48,086 nucleotides of DNA from Acidobacteriota bacterium. GTDB lineage: Bacteria; Acidobacteriota; Thermoanaerobaculia; Gp7-AA8. The translations under genes and the position numbers were made by a program. The stretch covers positions 1-48,086 of the forward strand of contig JAJXWV010000045.1 of NCBI GenBank assembly GCA_021781455.1, in the 5' to 3' direction. The notes beneath the pieces were generated by a model. It ran no database searches and was not told the DNA's origin. It worked only from the letters and a program-made list of their open reading frames with translations. The stretch's first letter is position 1; each line of letters opens with the position of its first letter. Positions 9,181 to 17,116 of this stretch are shown here, one piece after another.

Positions 9181-9786
9181 ATGCACAAGCTCACCAGCGA
9201 TCTTCGCGACCGGCTGCGCCCGCTCTATGCGGCGCGCGCAGGAAAACCGGCCATCGTCGACGTGCCGAAGCTCCGCTTCCTGGCCATCGACGGCAAGGGC
9301 GATCCCAACGAGCCACCTTTCACCGAGTCGATCCAGGCGCTGTTCGGAGTGGCGTTCACGATCAAGTTCGCGCTCAAGAAGCAGGGCGGAAGCACTCAGC
9401 GCATGATGCCGCTCGAGGCGCTCTGGTCGTGCGAGGACCCGGTCGCTCCGCTCTCCGAATGGAGCTGGACTCTGCTCATCGCGCAGCCGGAGGAAGTCAA
9501 CCGTACCGCGCTGAAAGCCGCGCAGAAGGAACTCGCGAAGCGCGGGAAGAGCGGCGGCGATTCCGTGCGGCTGGAAACGATCACCGAAGGGAAGTGTGTC
9601 CAGATGCTCCACCTTGGCCCGTACGACGAAGAGTGGGAGGACATCGAGACGATGCACGCCTTCATTCGTGAAGCGGGGTACGAGCTGCACGGGCTGCACC
9701 ACGAGATCTACCTGAACGATCCGCGACGCTGCGCGCCGGAAAAGATCAAGACCATCCTGCGGCACCCGGTGAAGAAAGCGAAGTAG
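9181..9786 (+). CDS. GyrI-like small-molecule-binding domain protein
   Basis: This stand-alone 201-residue GyrI-like (SOUL/BacT effector-fold) protein has a conserved core with KLRFLAIDGKGDP, a central helix with LEALWSCED, and LHLGPYDEEWEDI with the Tyr/Glu/Trp pocket residues typical of this family. Members bind hydrophobic cations; some stand-alone forms have been reported to hydrolyse cyclopropane-containing compounds. The true role here is unknown. The ATG at 9181 is chosen because AGGAGG lies at 9168-9173, seven bases upstream. It is convergent with folA across a palindromic element. Confidence 0.85.
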   Translation: MHKLTSDLRDRLRPLYAARAGKPAIVDVPKLRFLAIDGKGDPNEPPFTESIQALFGVAFTIKFALKKQGGSTQRMMPLEALWSCEDPVAPLSEWSWTLLIAQPEEVNRTALKAAQKELAKRGKSGGDSVRLETITEGKCVQMLHLGPYDEEWEDIETMHAFIREAGYELHGLHHEIYLNDPRRCAPEKIKTILRHPVKKAK

Positions 9787-9791
9787 GTCGA

Positions 9792-9851
9792 CCCCTCATC
9801 CGCCCCGCTCTGCGGGGCACCTTCTCCCCGCTGCGGCGGGGAGAAGGGCAA
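9792..9851. repeat. CCTCATCC/CTTCTCCCC palindromic element between convergent genes
   Basis: The element begins CCCCTCATCCGCC, then forms a perfect 7-bp stem hairpin (9802-9818, GCCCCGC/GCGGGGC) and a perfect 10-bp stem hairpin (9821-9846, CTTCTCCCCG/CGGGGAGAAG). The same element recurs at 13083 and 21141. Elements with these words are widespread in many bacterial genomes. Lying between the converging GyrI-like gene and folA, it could serve as a two-way terminator. Confidence 0.85.
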
Positions 9852-9894
9852 CGAACGGGCGAGCCGCATAAACACGGCGAGCCTCCCGGAAGCG

Positions 9895-10437
9895 TCATCC
9901 GCCCTGCTCGTCGAACGGGACGGGATTCCCGGCGGCATCAGACGCGCGGTCGTAGGTCAGGAACGAGAACGGGTACTCGTTCTTCTCGTCGGCTTCGAAG
10001 TCCTCGCGATCCGTCAGGTGCCATTCGTTGACGTCGTCGAACTCCGGGAAGAACGTGTCCCCCTCGACCTCGGCATGAATCTGCGTGATGTACATCCGGT
10101 CGGCGCGGTGGATGGTCTGGCGGAAGATCTCGCCGCCTCCGAGGATGAACACCTCGTCATCACCCGAAGCGCCGGCTTTGGCGATGGCCTCGTCGACCGA
10201 GCGGGCGATGGCGACACCCTGTGCCGCGAACGAGGGATTGTTCGTGATGACGACGTTCGCGCGTCCGGGCAGCGGCTTGGCGACGTCGTCGCCGTACGTC
10301 TTGCGCCCCATGAGGACGTGATGCCCCATGGTCAGGGCCTTGAATCGCTTCAGATCCGTGCTCTGGTGGAACGGCAGCCTGTTATTCCGTCCGATGACGC
10401 GATTGGCGGCGACGGCAGCGATGATGGACAGCCTCAT
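9895..10437 (-). CDS. folA: Dihydrofolate reductase
   Basis: This enzyme reduces dihydrofolate with NADPH, regenerating the cofactor oxidised by thymidylate synthase, its upstream neighbour. The 180 residues show the DHFR core: [11 protein letters not shown], the acidic catalytic residue at aspartate 28 (TDLKRFK), GRKTY, the cofactor motif GGGEIFRQ, and the C-terminal [11 protein letters not shown] strand. The usual LPW motif is LPF here (residue 23), a conservative but less common change at a position that helps place the substrate. A polar C-terminal tail extends beyond the family core. The start overlaps the thyA stop by four bases (10434-10437). Confidence 0.95.
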   Translation of the reverse strand: MRLSIIAAVAANRVIGRNNRLPFHQSTDLKRFKALTMGHHVLMGRKTYGDDVAKPLPGRANVVITNNPSFAAQGVAIARSVDEAIAKAGASGDDEVFILGGGEIFRQTIHRADRMYITQIHAEVEGDTFFPEFDDVNEWHLTDREDFEADEKNEYPFSFLTYDRASDAAGNPVPFDEQGG

Positions 10438-11228
10438 ACAGCAATCGGCGCTTTGATGGCCGGGTGCGGATCATAGTTCGCCAGAGTGAAATCGCCGAAT
10501 CGGAAGTCGAAGATCGACTTCACGTCGGGATTCAACCTCATCGTCGGCAGCGGACGAGGCTGCCGCTCGAGCTGCAACCGCGCCTGATCGAGGTGGTTCA
10601 GATAGAGGTGCGCGTCGCCGAGGGTGTGGATGAGCTCCCCTGCCTCGAGCTCGCAGACCTGCGCGACCATCATCGTCAGCAAGGCATACGAGGCGATGTT
10701 GAAGGGGACGCCGAGGAAGACGTCGGCGCTGCGCTGGTACATCTGGCAGGACAGCCGCCCCTCGGCCACGTAGAACTGGAAGAGTGCATGGCACGGCTGG
10801 AGGGCCATGCGGTCGAGATCGCCGACGTTCCAGGCGCTCACCATCAGTCGGCGTGAGTCGGGAGTCCGCCTGATGTCCTCGATGACCTTCGTGATCTGGT
10901 CGATGTGGCGGCCGTCGGCGGCCGGCCAGGAGCGCCACTGATACCCGTAGATCGGCCCGAGCTCCCCGTTCGCGTCGGCCCATTCGTCCCAGATCGTGAC
11001 GTTGTTCTCGTGAAGAAAGGCGACGTTCGTTTCGCCGCGCAGAAACCACAGCAGCTCGTAGACGATCGACCGCAGATGGAGCTTCTTGGTCGTGAGCAGC
11101 GGGAAGCCGGCGGCCAGATCGAAGCGCAGCTGGTGGCCGAAGATGCTGAGCGTGCCGGTGCCGGTGCGGTCGCTCTTCTTCGCGCCGTGATCGAGGATGT
11201 GGCGGACGAGAGCGTGGTATTGCTGCAT
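10434..11228 (-). CDS. thyA: Thymidylate synthase
   Basis: This enzyme methylates dUMP to dTMP using methylene-tetrahydrofolate; the product dihydrofolate is recycled by FolA, encoded directly downstream with an ATGA overlap. From the ATG at 11228 the protein is 264 residues, the length of the E. coli enzyme, and the nucleophile falls at cysteine 146 in [17 protein letters not shown], the active-site loop and the C-terminal block ending in IAV are present. The reading frame stays open upstream through the heptamer array, where it would encode repeats of STQHSVL, but this is not real protein. No clear Shine-Dalgarno is seen. Confidence 0.97.
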   Translation of the reverse strand: MQQYHALVRHILDHGAKKSDRTGTGTLSIFGHQLRFDLAAGFPLLTTKKLHLRSIVYELLWFLRGETNVAFLHENNVTIWDEWADANGELGPIYGYQWRSWPAADGRHIDQITKVIEDIRRTPDSRRLMVSAWNVGDLDRMALQPCHALFQFYVAEGRLSCQMYQRSADVFLGVPFNIASYALLTMMVAQVCELEAGELIHTLGDAHLYLNHLDQARLQLERQPRPLPTMRLNPDVKSIFDFRFGDFTLANYDPHPAIKAPIAV

Positions 11229-11262
11229 CTGCGAATTATCGCAGTCAAACGATACAAACCGA

Positions 11263-11718
11263 AGTGCTGAGTACTGAGTGCTGAGTACTGAGTGCTGAGT
11301 ACTGAGTACTGAGTGCTGAGTGCTGAGTGACTCTCGCCGAAACTCGGTCGCGACCCCTTCACCAAAACGCGAACTGGAGAGGCGGCGCGGCCGCCGTGAG
11401 AATTTAGCGTTGGCCGTCAGGCCGCCGGAACGAGCGGTCACGACAGCGAACGAGGGCGCGAAGTGCCCGACAGAATTGCGGTTAGTGGTTACGCGGATCT
11501 GTCGCGCGCTACGCGTGCTCAGACGCTGGTCTTGGTTGATCGGACGGCGGCCTGACGGCCGCCGCTAGATTCTTACGGCGGCTTCGCCGCCTCATCGCTC
11601 GGCGGCTCCGCCGCCTTGACACAGGCACCCATCCGACGTGGACAGCCGTGGTGCTGAGTACAGAGTGCCAAGCCCGGCCGCTCTTACTCAGGACTCAGCA
11701 CTCAGGACTCAGCACTCG
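11263..11718. repeat. Nested palindromes: inverted CTGAGTR heptamer arrays around a second inverted repeat
   Basis: Most of the 540-base gap between thyA and lysA is repeats. A left array (11263-11332) has about nine heptamers alternating AGTGCTG and AGTACTG. Two more units lie at 11650-11670. A right array (11686-11718) reads the other strand, ACTCAGG/ACTCAGC. Inside these, 11389-11426 and 11546-11582 form an imperfect inverted repeat of about 38 bases (GGCCGTCAGGCCGCC and complement), followed by GGCGGCTTCGCCGCC-type small hairpins (11575-11616). The central part (about 11427-11545) shows no gene I recognise. Confidence 0.85.
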
Positions 11719-11769
11719 GTTAAGTCACTGGCCAGAGGGCACTCGCATCCGTATCATGCACGCCGCGAT

Positions 11770-13038
11770 ATGCACTTCTCCCAGGGCGTCCTTCAGATCG
11801 GCAACATTTCCGCACTCGACGTTGTTTCCCGCTACGGCACTCCGGTCTTCGTCTACGACGCAGCCGTGATCCGGCGACAGGCCGAACGCGTGCGCCGTGC
11901 GTTCTCGCGGCTGCGCTTCCGGCCATTCTTCGCCATGAAGGCCAACGGCAACGCGGCCATCCTCCGGCTGGTGCACGAGTACGGCTTCGGATGCGATGCC
12001 GTTTCTCCCGGCGAGATCTTCATTGCCCGCCGGGCCGGCTTCGCCAGCAGCGAGATGTGGTTCACCTGCTCGAACGTGTCGGACGACGACCTTCGCGCCA
12101 TCGGCGACCAGAACATCGTCATCAACGTGAACTCCATGTCGGAGATCGATCGCGTTCTGGCCCTCGGCCTGCACAACCCCATCGCGCTGCGGATCAACAC
12201 CGAGATCGGCGCGGGCCACCATCACGACGTCGTGACCGCGGGCGGGGGCGTGAAGTTCGGCATCGACATCGCCGAGGTGGAGTCGGCGCGCATGCTCGTC
12301 GAAGACGCGGGACGGCTGGTGGTCGGCATCCACGCCCATATCGGCTCCGGCATCGACGATCTTGCGCCGCTGCTCGCTTCCGCCAGGCGGCTCATCGACA
12401 TTTCCCCCGCCTTCGAAAATCTCCGCTTCATCAACTTCGGCGGCGGCCTGGCCGTGCCCTATCGGCCGGGCGACCGCGAGTTTCCGATCGACGAGTACGG
12501 AGCCGAGCTCACGGCCCTCGCTTCGAAGACGCTCGATGCCCGCGACCTGACCGCGATTCTCGAGCCGGGGCGCTACGTCGTCGCGGAATCGGGCGTTCTG
12601 CTGGCGCGGGTCACGACCAAGCGCGTCAGCGGCGGCCTGACCTGGATCGGCGTGGACACCGGTTTCAACCACCTCGTGCGGCCGTCGAAATACGGCGCCT
12701 ATCACCACATCGTGAACGCCTCGCACGGAACCGACGCCTCGCTCCGCGACAGCTTCGATCCCTCGTCGATGCGCGAAGAGGCCGTCGTGGCGGGGAACCT
12801 CTGCGAATCGGGCGATGTCTTCACGCGCGATTCGGAGGGCGCTCTCGTCCCCCGGCGGCTGGAAGGAGCCCGTAATGGAGACGTCCTGGCCTTCTGCGAT
12901 GCCGGTGCCTACGGCTTCTCCATGGCTTCGCACTACAACGCCCGCCTGCTGCCGCCGGAAGTGCTCGTCGAGGGCGGCGACGCCCACCTGGTGCGCACAC
13001 GGCAGTCGTATGAAGATCTCGTGAGGAGGATGGAATGA
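11770..13038 (+). CDS. lysA: Diaminopimelate decarboxylase
   Basis: LysA removes CO2 from meso-diaminopimelate to give lysine, using PLP. The protein is 422 residues from the ATG at 11770. It has the PLP lysine in FFAMKANG (lysine 57), HAHIGSGI (about 188-195), the glycine-rich phosphate site FGGGLAVPY (about 223-231), EPGRYVVAESG (about 265-275), and the subunit-crossing CESGDVF and DAGAYGFSM motifs. Diaminopimelate in the wall is expected in such a Gram-negative. The upstream extension of the frame encodes heptamer repeats and is rejected. The stop overlaps the next start, so lysA and the deacylase gene are probably co-translated. Confidence 0.95.
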   Translation: MHFSQGVLQIGNISALDVVSRYGTPVFVYDAAVIRRQAERVRRAFSRLRFRPFFAMKANGNAAILRLVHEYGFGCDAVSPGEIFIARRAGFASSEMWFTCSNVSDDDLRAIGDQNIVINVNSMSEIDRVLALGLHNPIALRINTEIGAGHHHDVVTAGGGVKFGIDIAEVESARMLVEDAGRLVVGIHAHIGSGIDDLAPLLASARRLIDISPAFENLRFINFGGGLAVPYRPGDREFPIDEYGAELTALASKTLDARDLTAILEPGRYVVAESGVLLARVTTKRVSGGLTWIGVDTGFNHLVRPSKYGAYHHIVNASHGTDASLRDSFDPSSMREEAVVAGNLCESGDVFTRDSEGALVPRRLEGARNGDVLAFCDAGAYGFSMASHYNARLLPPEVLVEGGDAHLVRTRQSYEDLVRRME

Positions 13039-14753
13039 TGAAGTCAAGCGCTCGCGATCATCGCGCCGGGCGTATCGGTTGCCCTTCTCCCTGCGCCAGC
13101 GGGGAGAAGGTGGCCGAAGGCCGGATGAGGGGTCGTGCAATCATCACCAGCCTCGGATTTCTTCTCCTCGTCTCCGCCTGTTCTCTGAGCACGAAAGCTC
13201 CCATGCCACTCGACCTCAAAATCACCAACGGCCGGATCGTCGACGGCACCGGCGCGCCGTGGTACCGCGGCGACATCGGCGTCCGCGGCGACACGATCGC
13301 CGAGATCGGCGACCTTTCGCGCGTCAACGCAAAGAGCACCATCGACGCTCACGGCCAGATCGTCTCGCCGGGCTTCATCGATCTGCTCGGCCAATCGCAG
13401 GGATCGGTCATCGTCGATCCTCACCTGGAGGCGAAAGTCCGCCAGGGCGTGACCACCGAAGTGACCGGCGAAGGGCATTCACCCGGCCCGTCCCTTCCCG
13501 GCAAGGGCCGTTGGCGCACGTTGGGCGACTACCTCGACACCATCGACCGCCAGGGAAGCGCCATCAATTTCGCGCTGCTAGTCGGTGCGTCGAATCCCCG
13601 GGAGATGGTGATCGGCGAGATCAACCGCCAACCCACCGCCGCAGAGATGCAGCAGATGGAGGCCATCGTCGACCAGGCCATGCGCGACGGGGCCATCGGC
13701 ATCTCCACGTCGCTGATCTATCTGCCGGCGATGTACTCGACGACCGAAGAGATCGTGAACCTGGCCCGTGTGGCGGCGAAATACCACGGCGTCTACTTCA
13801 CCCATATGCGCGACGAGGGGGACCGGATCGACATGGGCCTGGACGAGGCCTTCCGGATCGGCCGTGAGGCCAGCATCCCGGTCAACATCTGGCACCTCAA
13901 GGTCGGCGGAGTGGCGAACTGGGGACGGATGCCGCACGTCATCGAGCGGATCGAGCAGGCTCGCCGCGAAGGCATCGACGTCGCTGCGAACGTCTATCCG
14001 TATCCCGCTTCGGGGACGGGGCTTTCGACGCTTGCGCCGGACTGGGCGATGGAAGGCGGATATGCCGACTTCCAGAAGCGCCTCCAGGATCCCGTTCAGC
14101 GCGCAAAGATCTTCGTGGAGTTCAACCGTCAGTTCGCCCGGCGCGGCAGCAAGGGCATCTTCGTGGCGAACATCGACAATCCTGCTCTGGCCCGGTATCA
14201 GAGGAAGTTTCTCGAGGACATTGCCCGCGAAATGAATCTGCCCGAGGACGAGGCCCTGGCTCGCCTGTTCACGGAGACGAAGTCGTCGCCGAACGTCGTT
14301 TACTTCTCGATGAACGAGGACGACGTCAAGTTCGCGCTCAAGCAGCCGTGGGTCTCGGTCGGGTCGGATTCGGGTTCACCGACGCCGCAGGCGCGGGCGA
14401 AAGGCTCCTACAGCCACCCGCGGGCGTACGGCACATTTCCGCGAGTCCTGGGGCACTACGTCCGCGACGAGAAGCTCTTCTCGCTCGAGGAGGCCGTGCG
14501 GAAGATGACCTCGCAGGCGGCCGACCGCGCGAATCTCGAAAACCGCGGCGTGCTGCGGCCGGGGATGAAGGCGGACATCGCCGTGTTCGATCCGCAGACG
14601 ATCCGCGACGTGGCCACCTTCGAGAATCCGGCCCAGTTCTCGACCGGCGTCATCGACGTCGTAGTCAACGGCGTTCCGGTGCTGCTGGACGGGGCGATGA
14701 CGCCCGCGCTGCCGGGGCACTCGATCCGGGGGGCGGGGTACGTGAAGAAATGA
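13035..14753 (+). CDS. N-acyl-D-amino-acid deacylase-like amidohydrolase lipoprotein
   Basis: This metal-dependent amidohydrolase resembles D-aminoacylase (572 residues from 13035, or 542 from an ATG at 13125). The mature part starts after a lipoprotein signal whose lipobox is LVSAC. The family features are ITNGRIVDGTG at the start of the beta-sandwich, THMRDEGD and WHLKVGG with the two metal histidines, GSDSG with the catalytic aspartate, and a C-terminal ADIAVFDP strand. Two usual ligands are missing: HxH is replaced by LLGQS and the bridging cysteine region reads TGEGHSP. The 13035 start has a perfect SD (GAGGAGG) and overlaps the lysA stop, but residues 17-33 are encoded by a palindromic repeat. 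The likely substrates are D-amino-acid conjugates. Confidence 0.85.
   Translation: MMKSSARDHRAGRIGCPSPCASGEKVAEGRMRGRAIITSLGFLLLVSACSLSTKAPMPLDLKITNGRIVDGTGAPWYRGDIGVRGDTIAEIGDLSRVNAKSTIDAHGQIVSPGFIDLLGQSQGSVIVDPHLEAKVRQGVTTEVTGEGHSPGPSLPGKGRWRTLGDYLDTIDRQGSAINFALLVGASNPREMVIGEINRQPTAAEMQQMEAIVDQAMRDGAIGISTSLIYLPAMYSTTEEIVNLARVAAKYHGVYFTHMRDEGDRIDMGLDEAFRIGREASIPVNIWHLKVGGVANWGRMPHVIERIEQARREGIDVAANVYPYPASGTGLSTLAPDWAMEGGYADFQKRLQDPVQRAKIFVEFNRQFARRGSKGIFVANIDNPALARYQRKFLEDIAREMNLPEDEALARLFTETKSSPNVVYFSMNEDDVKFALKQPWVSVGSDSGSPTPQARAKGSYSHPRAYGTFPRVLGHYVRDEKLFSLEEAVRKMTSQAADRANLENRGVLRPGMKADIAVFDPQTIRDVATFENPAQFSTGVIDVVVNGVPVLLDGAMTPALPGHSIRGAGYVKK
13083..13132. repeat. CCTTCTCCC/GGATGAGGGG palindromic element inside a 5' coding region
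   Basis: This is the same family as the elements at 9792 and 21141. It has a stem CCTTCTCCC...GGGGAGAAGG, then TGGCCGAAGGCCGGATGAGG. It lies within the first codons of the deacylase gene, in frame, and its terminal GGATGAGG supplies an ATG (13125) that can serve as the start codon right before the signal peptide. Confidence 0.8.
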
Positions 14754-14812
14754 GCGTTAGACCTGGGATTCGTGGATGTGCAACGGATCCGAATGCCATC
14801 AAAGAAGAAACT

Positions 14813-14937
14813 GAATTCAGAACGAAGAACGCAGAATTCAGAATGAAGAACACGTCTCGGGTTTCCTCAATTCATCGTTCTGCGTCGAGCCTTCTGCTTT
14901 CGTTGTTTCAATTTTCAATTTTCAATTTTCAATTTCG
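14813..14937. repeat. Degenerate heptamer arrays (GAAYNNA left, TTTCAAT right)
   Basis: The left arm 14813-14853 reads as 7-base steps GAATTCA, GAACGAA, GAACGCA, GAATTCA, GAATGAA. The right arm 14871-14937 reads TTCATCG, TTCTGCG, TCGAGCC, TTCTGCT, TTCGTTG and then four TTTCAAT units. The arms are complementary in their GAA/TTC phase. The AT-rich run stands out in GC-rich DNA. It lies between the deacylase stop and the permease start. Confidence 0.75.
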
Positions 14938-14964
14938 TCTACGTCGCTCCCAACGGGAGGCCGC

Positions 14965-16260
14965 CTGAACGCGCAAGAGCACCACCCATCTCTCGTCCGC
15001 ACCGTCGGCTTCTGGGGCCTGGTGGCGATGTGCATCAACTCCGTCGTCGGCTCCGGCGTCTTTCTTCTGCCTACAGAGTCTTACAAGCTGTTAGGGCCAT
15101 TCTCGTTGTGGGCACCGCTGATCTTTGCGGTACCGGTGTTCATCCTCGTGCTCTGCTTCGCCGAGGCTTCCAGTCACTTCAGTGAGCCCGGCGGCGCGTA
15201 CCTCTACGCCCGGACGGCGTTCGGTGATTTCGTGGGCTTCGAAACCGGGTGGATGAACTGGATCGCCCGCGTGACTTCCCTGGCGTCGCTCTCGAACGGA
15301 TTCGTGCTCTCCCTGGCGCTCTTCTTTCCCGTCGTCTCCACAGGCGGACCACGCGCGGCCATCATCGTGGGATCGATCGCCGTGCTGGCGGCCATCCACC
15401 TCGTCGGCGTCCGCTACGGCGCCGCATCGATCTACGTATTCACCTGGGGGAAGCTGATTCCGCTGGTGGGATTCATCGTGCTGGCGATGATCACGTTCAA
15501 GCACAACCCGATTCCAGCGTCGATGCATCTTCCGGGGCCGGGAACGGACTGGAACGGGGCCGCCCTGTTCATGCTGTTCGCGTATGCGGGCTTCGAGAAC
15601 ATGGGCGTGCCGGCCGGTGAGTTCAAGAACCCGAAGAAAGACCTGCCGAGAGCGCTGCTCGCCGGGATTCTGGCGATCGCGGCGATCTACGTGTTCGCGC
15701 AACTCGGTGCGATGAGCGCGGTCCCCGACCTGTCGCATACCGCCACGCCGATCGCCACGGCTGCGGCCTCGATCATCGGCCCCATCGGGGCGATGATCGT
15801 CACGTTAGGCGCATTGCTGTCGATGGCGGGAACGAACTCCGGGACCGTTCTCGAAGGCTCGCGCATGCTCTTCGCGCTGTCGCTGGATCGCCGCATGGGA
15901 CCGGTCAGCTACGTCCATCCGAAGTTCCGCACGCCGACGGTGGCCATCACCATCCACGTCCTTGTGGCGATGATCCTGGCGCTGGCCGGCTCGTTCGCCC
16001 AACTGGCGATGCTGTCGGCGGTGGCGCGACTGACCACGTACCTGTTCACCTGTGCGGCCGTGCCGCGGCTTCGAAAGCTCAGCGAAGGCTTCCGGACCCC
16101 GGGCCTGATCATACCGATCCTCGGCACACTCGTGTCGCTCGCGCTCTTCTTCTCGCTGAACCGATTCAACTTCCTCGCGGCAGGGCTGGCGCTGTGCGTC
16201 GGCGCAGTCATCTATGCGGCATCGCGGCCCCGCGACAGCATCGCCGAGGGCACGGCGTAA
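14965..16260 (+). CDS. APC-superfamily amino acid permease
   Basis: This is an inner-membrane amino acid/polyamine transporter with about twelve helices. The helix 1 substrate motif NSVVGSGVF and the preceding RTVGFWGLVAMC are typical of the APC family. The first conventional start in frame is GTG at 15022, which would cut away the beginning of helix 1. Upstream, the frame is open but has no ATG, GTG or TTG; a CTG at 14965 follows GGGAGG (14955-14960) by four bases and gives a family-like N-terminus (431 residues). I therefore use 14965 with caution. The neighbouring deacylase suggests, weakly, uptake of a released amino acid. Confidence 0.85.
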   Translation: MNAQEHHPSLVRTVGFWGLVAMCINSVVGSGVFLLPTESYKLLGPFSLWAPLIFAVPVFILVLCFAEASSHFSEPGGAYLYARTAFGDFVGFETGWMNWIARVTSLASLSNGFVLSLALFFPVVSTGGPRAAIIVGSIAVLAAIHLVGVRYGAASIYVFTWGKLIPLVGFIVLAMITFKHNPIPASMHLPGPGTDWNGAALFMLFAYAGFENMGVPAGEFKNPKKDLPRALLAGILAIAAIYVFAQLGAMSAVPDLSHTATPIATAAASIIGPIGAMIVTLGALLSMAGTNSGTVLEGSRMLFALSLDRRMGPVSYVHPKFRTPTVAITIHVLVAMILALAGSFAQLAMLSAVARLTTYLFTCAAVPRLRKLSEGFRTPGLIIPILGTLVSLALFFSLNRFNFLAAGLALCVGAVIYAASRPRDSIAEGTA

Positions 16261-16277
16261 AGGCGGTCGAGGGATAA

Positions 16278-16360
16278 GTAGGGACGCGCAGCAGCGCGTC
16301 CGCAACTCTCGTCGTTTCCCGACCGACCGAGGCTGCGGACGCGCTGCTGCGCGTCCCTAC
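16278..16360. repeat. Inverted pair of GTAG-headed REP sequences
   Basis: The forward copy is 16278-16306 and the reverse copy 16332-16360. The unit starts with GTAG and contains GGACGCGC-AGCA-GCGCGTCC, a perfect 8-bp stem with a four-base loop. Identical units surround the RAYT gene near 24 kb. This pair lies just downstream of the permease and just before a scar of truncated genes. Confidence 0.9.
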
Positions 16361-16384
16361 ATTCACGCGCCACGCGGCGGAAAG

Positions 16385-16864
16385 ATGCCAGTTTCCAGTT
16401 CTTCCGACGGTAGCGAGACCGGCGACGCGTGGCTCGGTGTGTTCAAGTCGACCAACGGCGGACAGACCTGGCAGAGCACTCTCCTCCCCGGCTACCCGCA
16501 GGACTCGAGCAGCCCCGGCTTTGCCTCGCCGCTGAAAGGCTTCCAGGCCGCGGCCGATCCGGTCGTCCGGGCTGGTGCGAACGGGATGTTCTACTTCAGC
16601 GGGATCGTCCTGAATCGCGATCCCAACAACCCGCTCGGCGGCGTCTTCGTCGCCCGCTTCATCGACGACAACAACACCGAGAATGGAGACCCGGTCGCGT
16701 ATCTCGGCACGTCGATGATCGATCGAGGCACGGCGGGCCAGTTCGACGACAAGCCGAGGATCGCCGTCGCACCAGGACCCAGGGGCGCCGCACCGTGCAC
16801 GGTGAACGGACAGACCTTCCCCGCTCAGAACGTTTATCTCGCGTACACCACCTCCCTCGCCTAA
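16385..16864 (+). pseudogene. Internal fragment of a sialidase/BNR-repeat-like secreted protein
   Basis: The frame encodes about 155 residues that look like a piece of a beta-propeller exo-sialidase-like protein: an Asp-box-like step STNGGQTWQS, then GMFYFSGIVLNRD and DDKPRIAVAPG. There is no signal peptide, no proper start and no C-terminal blades. The frame ends at a TAA formed where the sequence changes into the kinase fragment on the other strand. I read it as a gene remnant. The family assignment rests on the Asp-box-like motif and overall look. Confidence 0.6.
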
Positions 16865-17089
16865 CTGGCGCTCGATCTCATAACGCTGGCCGAGCTTCGT
16901 GCCGGGACTCAGCCGCTCGGCGTTGCTCCAGGAGCGGCTCGAGCCGGAGAAGCGCCGCGAATCGAGCTGCGTCGCCTCCACCGGCGAGTTGCGCTCCATC
17001 GTGGCCTCGAGCTCCGACAGATCGCCCTTGCATGCGACGCATGTCGAGCTGCCTCTGGCATTCTCCGCACCGCAGCGTGGGCATTCCAT
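16850..17089 (-). pseudogene. N-terminal fragment of a zinc-ribbon Ser/Thr protein kinase
   Basis: From the ATG at 17089 the frame encodes a zinc ribbon (CPRCG and CVACKG), a linker, and the very start of a Hanks-type kinase domain, GQRYEIERQLGEGG. The match stops exactly in the glycine-rich loop, where the DNA becomes the sialidase-like fragment of the opposite strand. The catalytic lobes are absent, so no kinase activity is possible. The downstream frame continues open to about 16208 without meaning. It is a truncated gene at a deletion or rearrangement junction near 16855. Confidence 0.7.
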
Positions 17090-17116
17090 GATCAGGGGGT
17101 TCGCCCCCGATTGTAC

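Noticed and set aside
11229-11441. N-terminal extension of thymidylate synthase with STQHSVL repeats
   Set aside because: The peptide is only the translation of the heptamer array; the ATG at 11228 gives exactly the family length with the nucleophile at cysteine 146.
11263-11718. CRISPR array
   Set aside because: The repeats are 7 bases long with no spacers, and they are paired as inverted arms; no cas gene is present in the window.
11638-11769. N-terminal extension of LysA
   Set aside because: It is encoded by repeat DNA and contains no family residues; the ATG at 11770 gives a normal protein.
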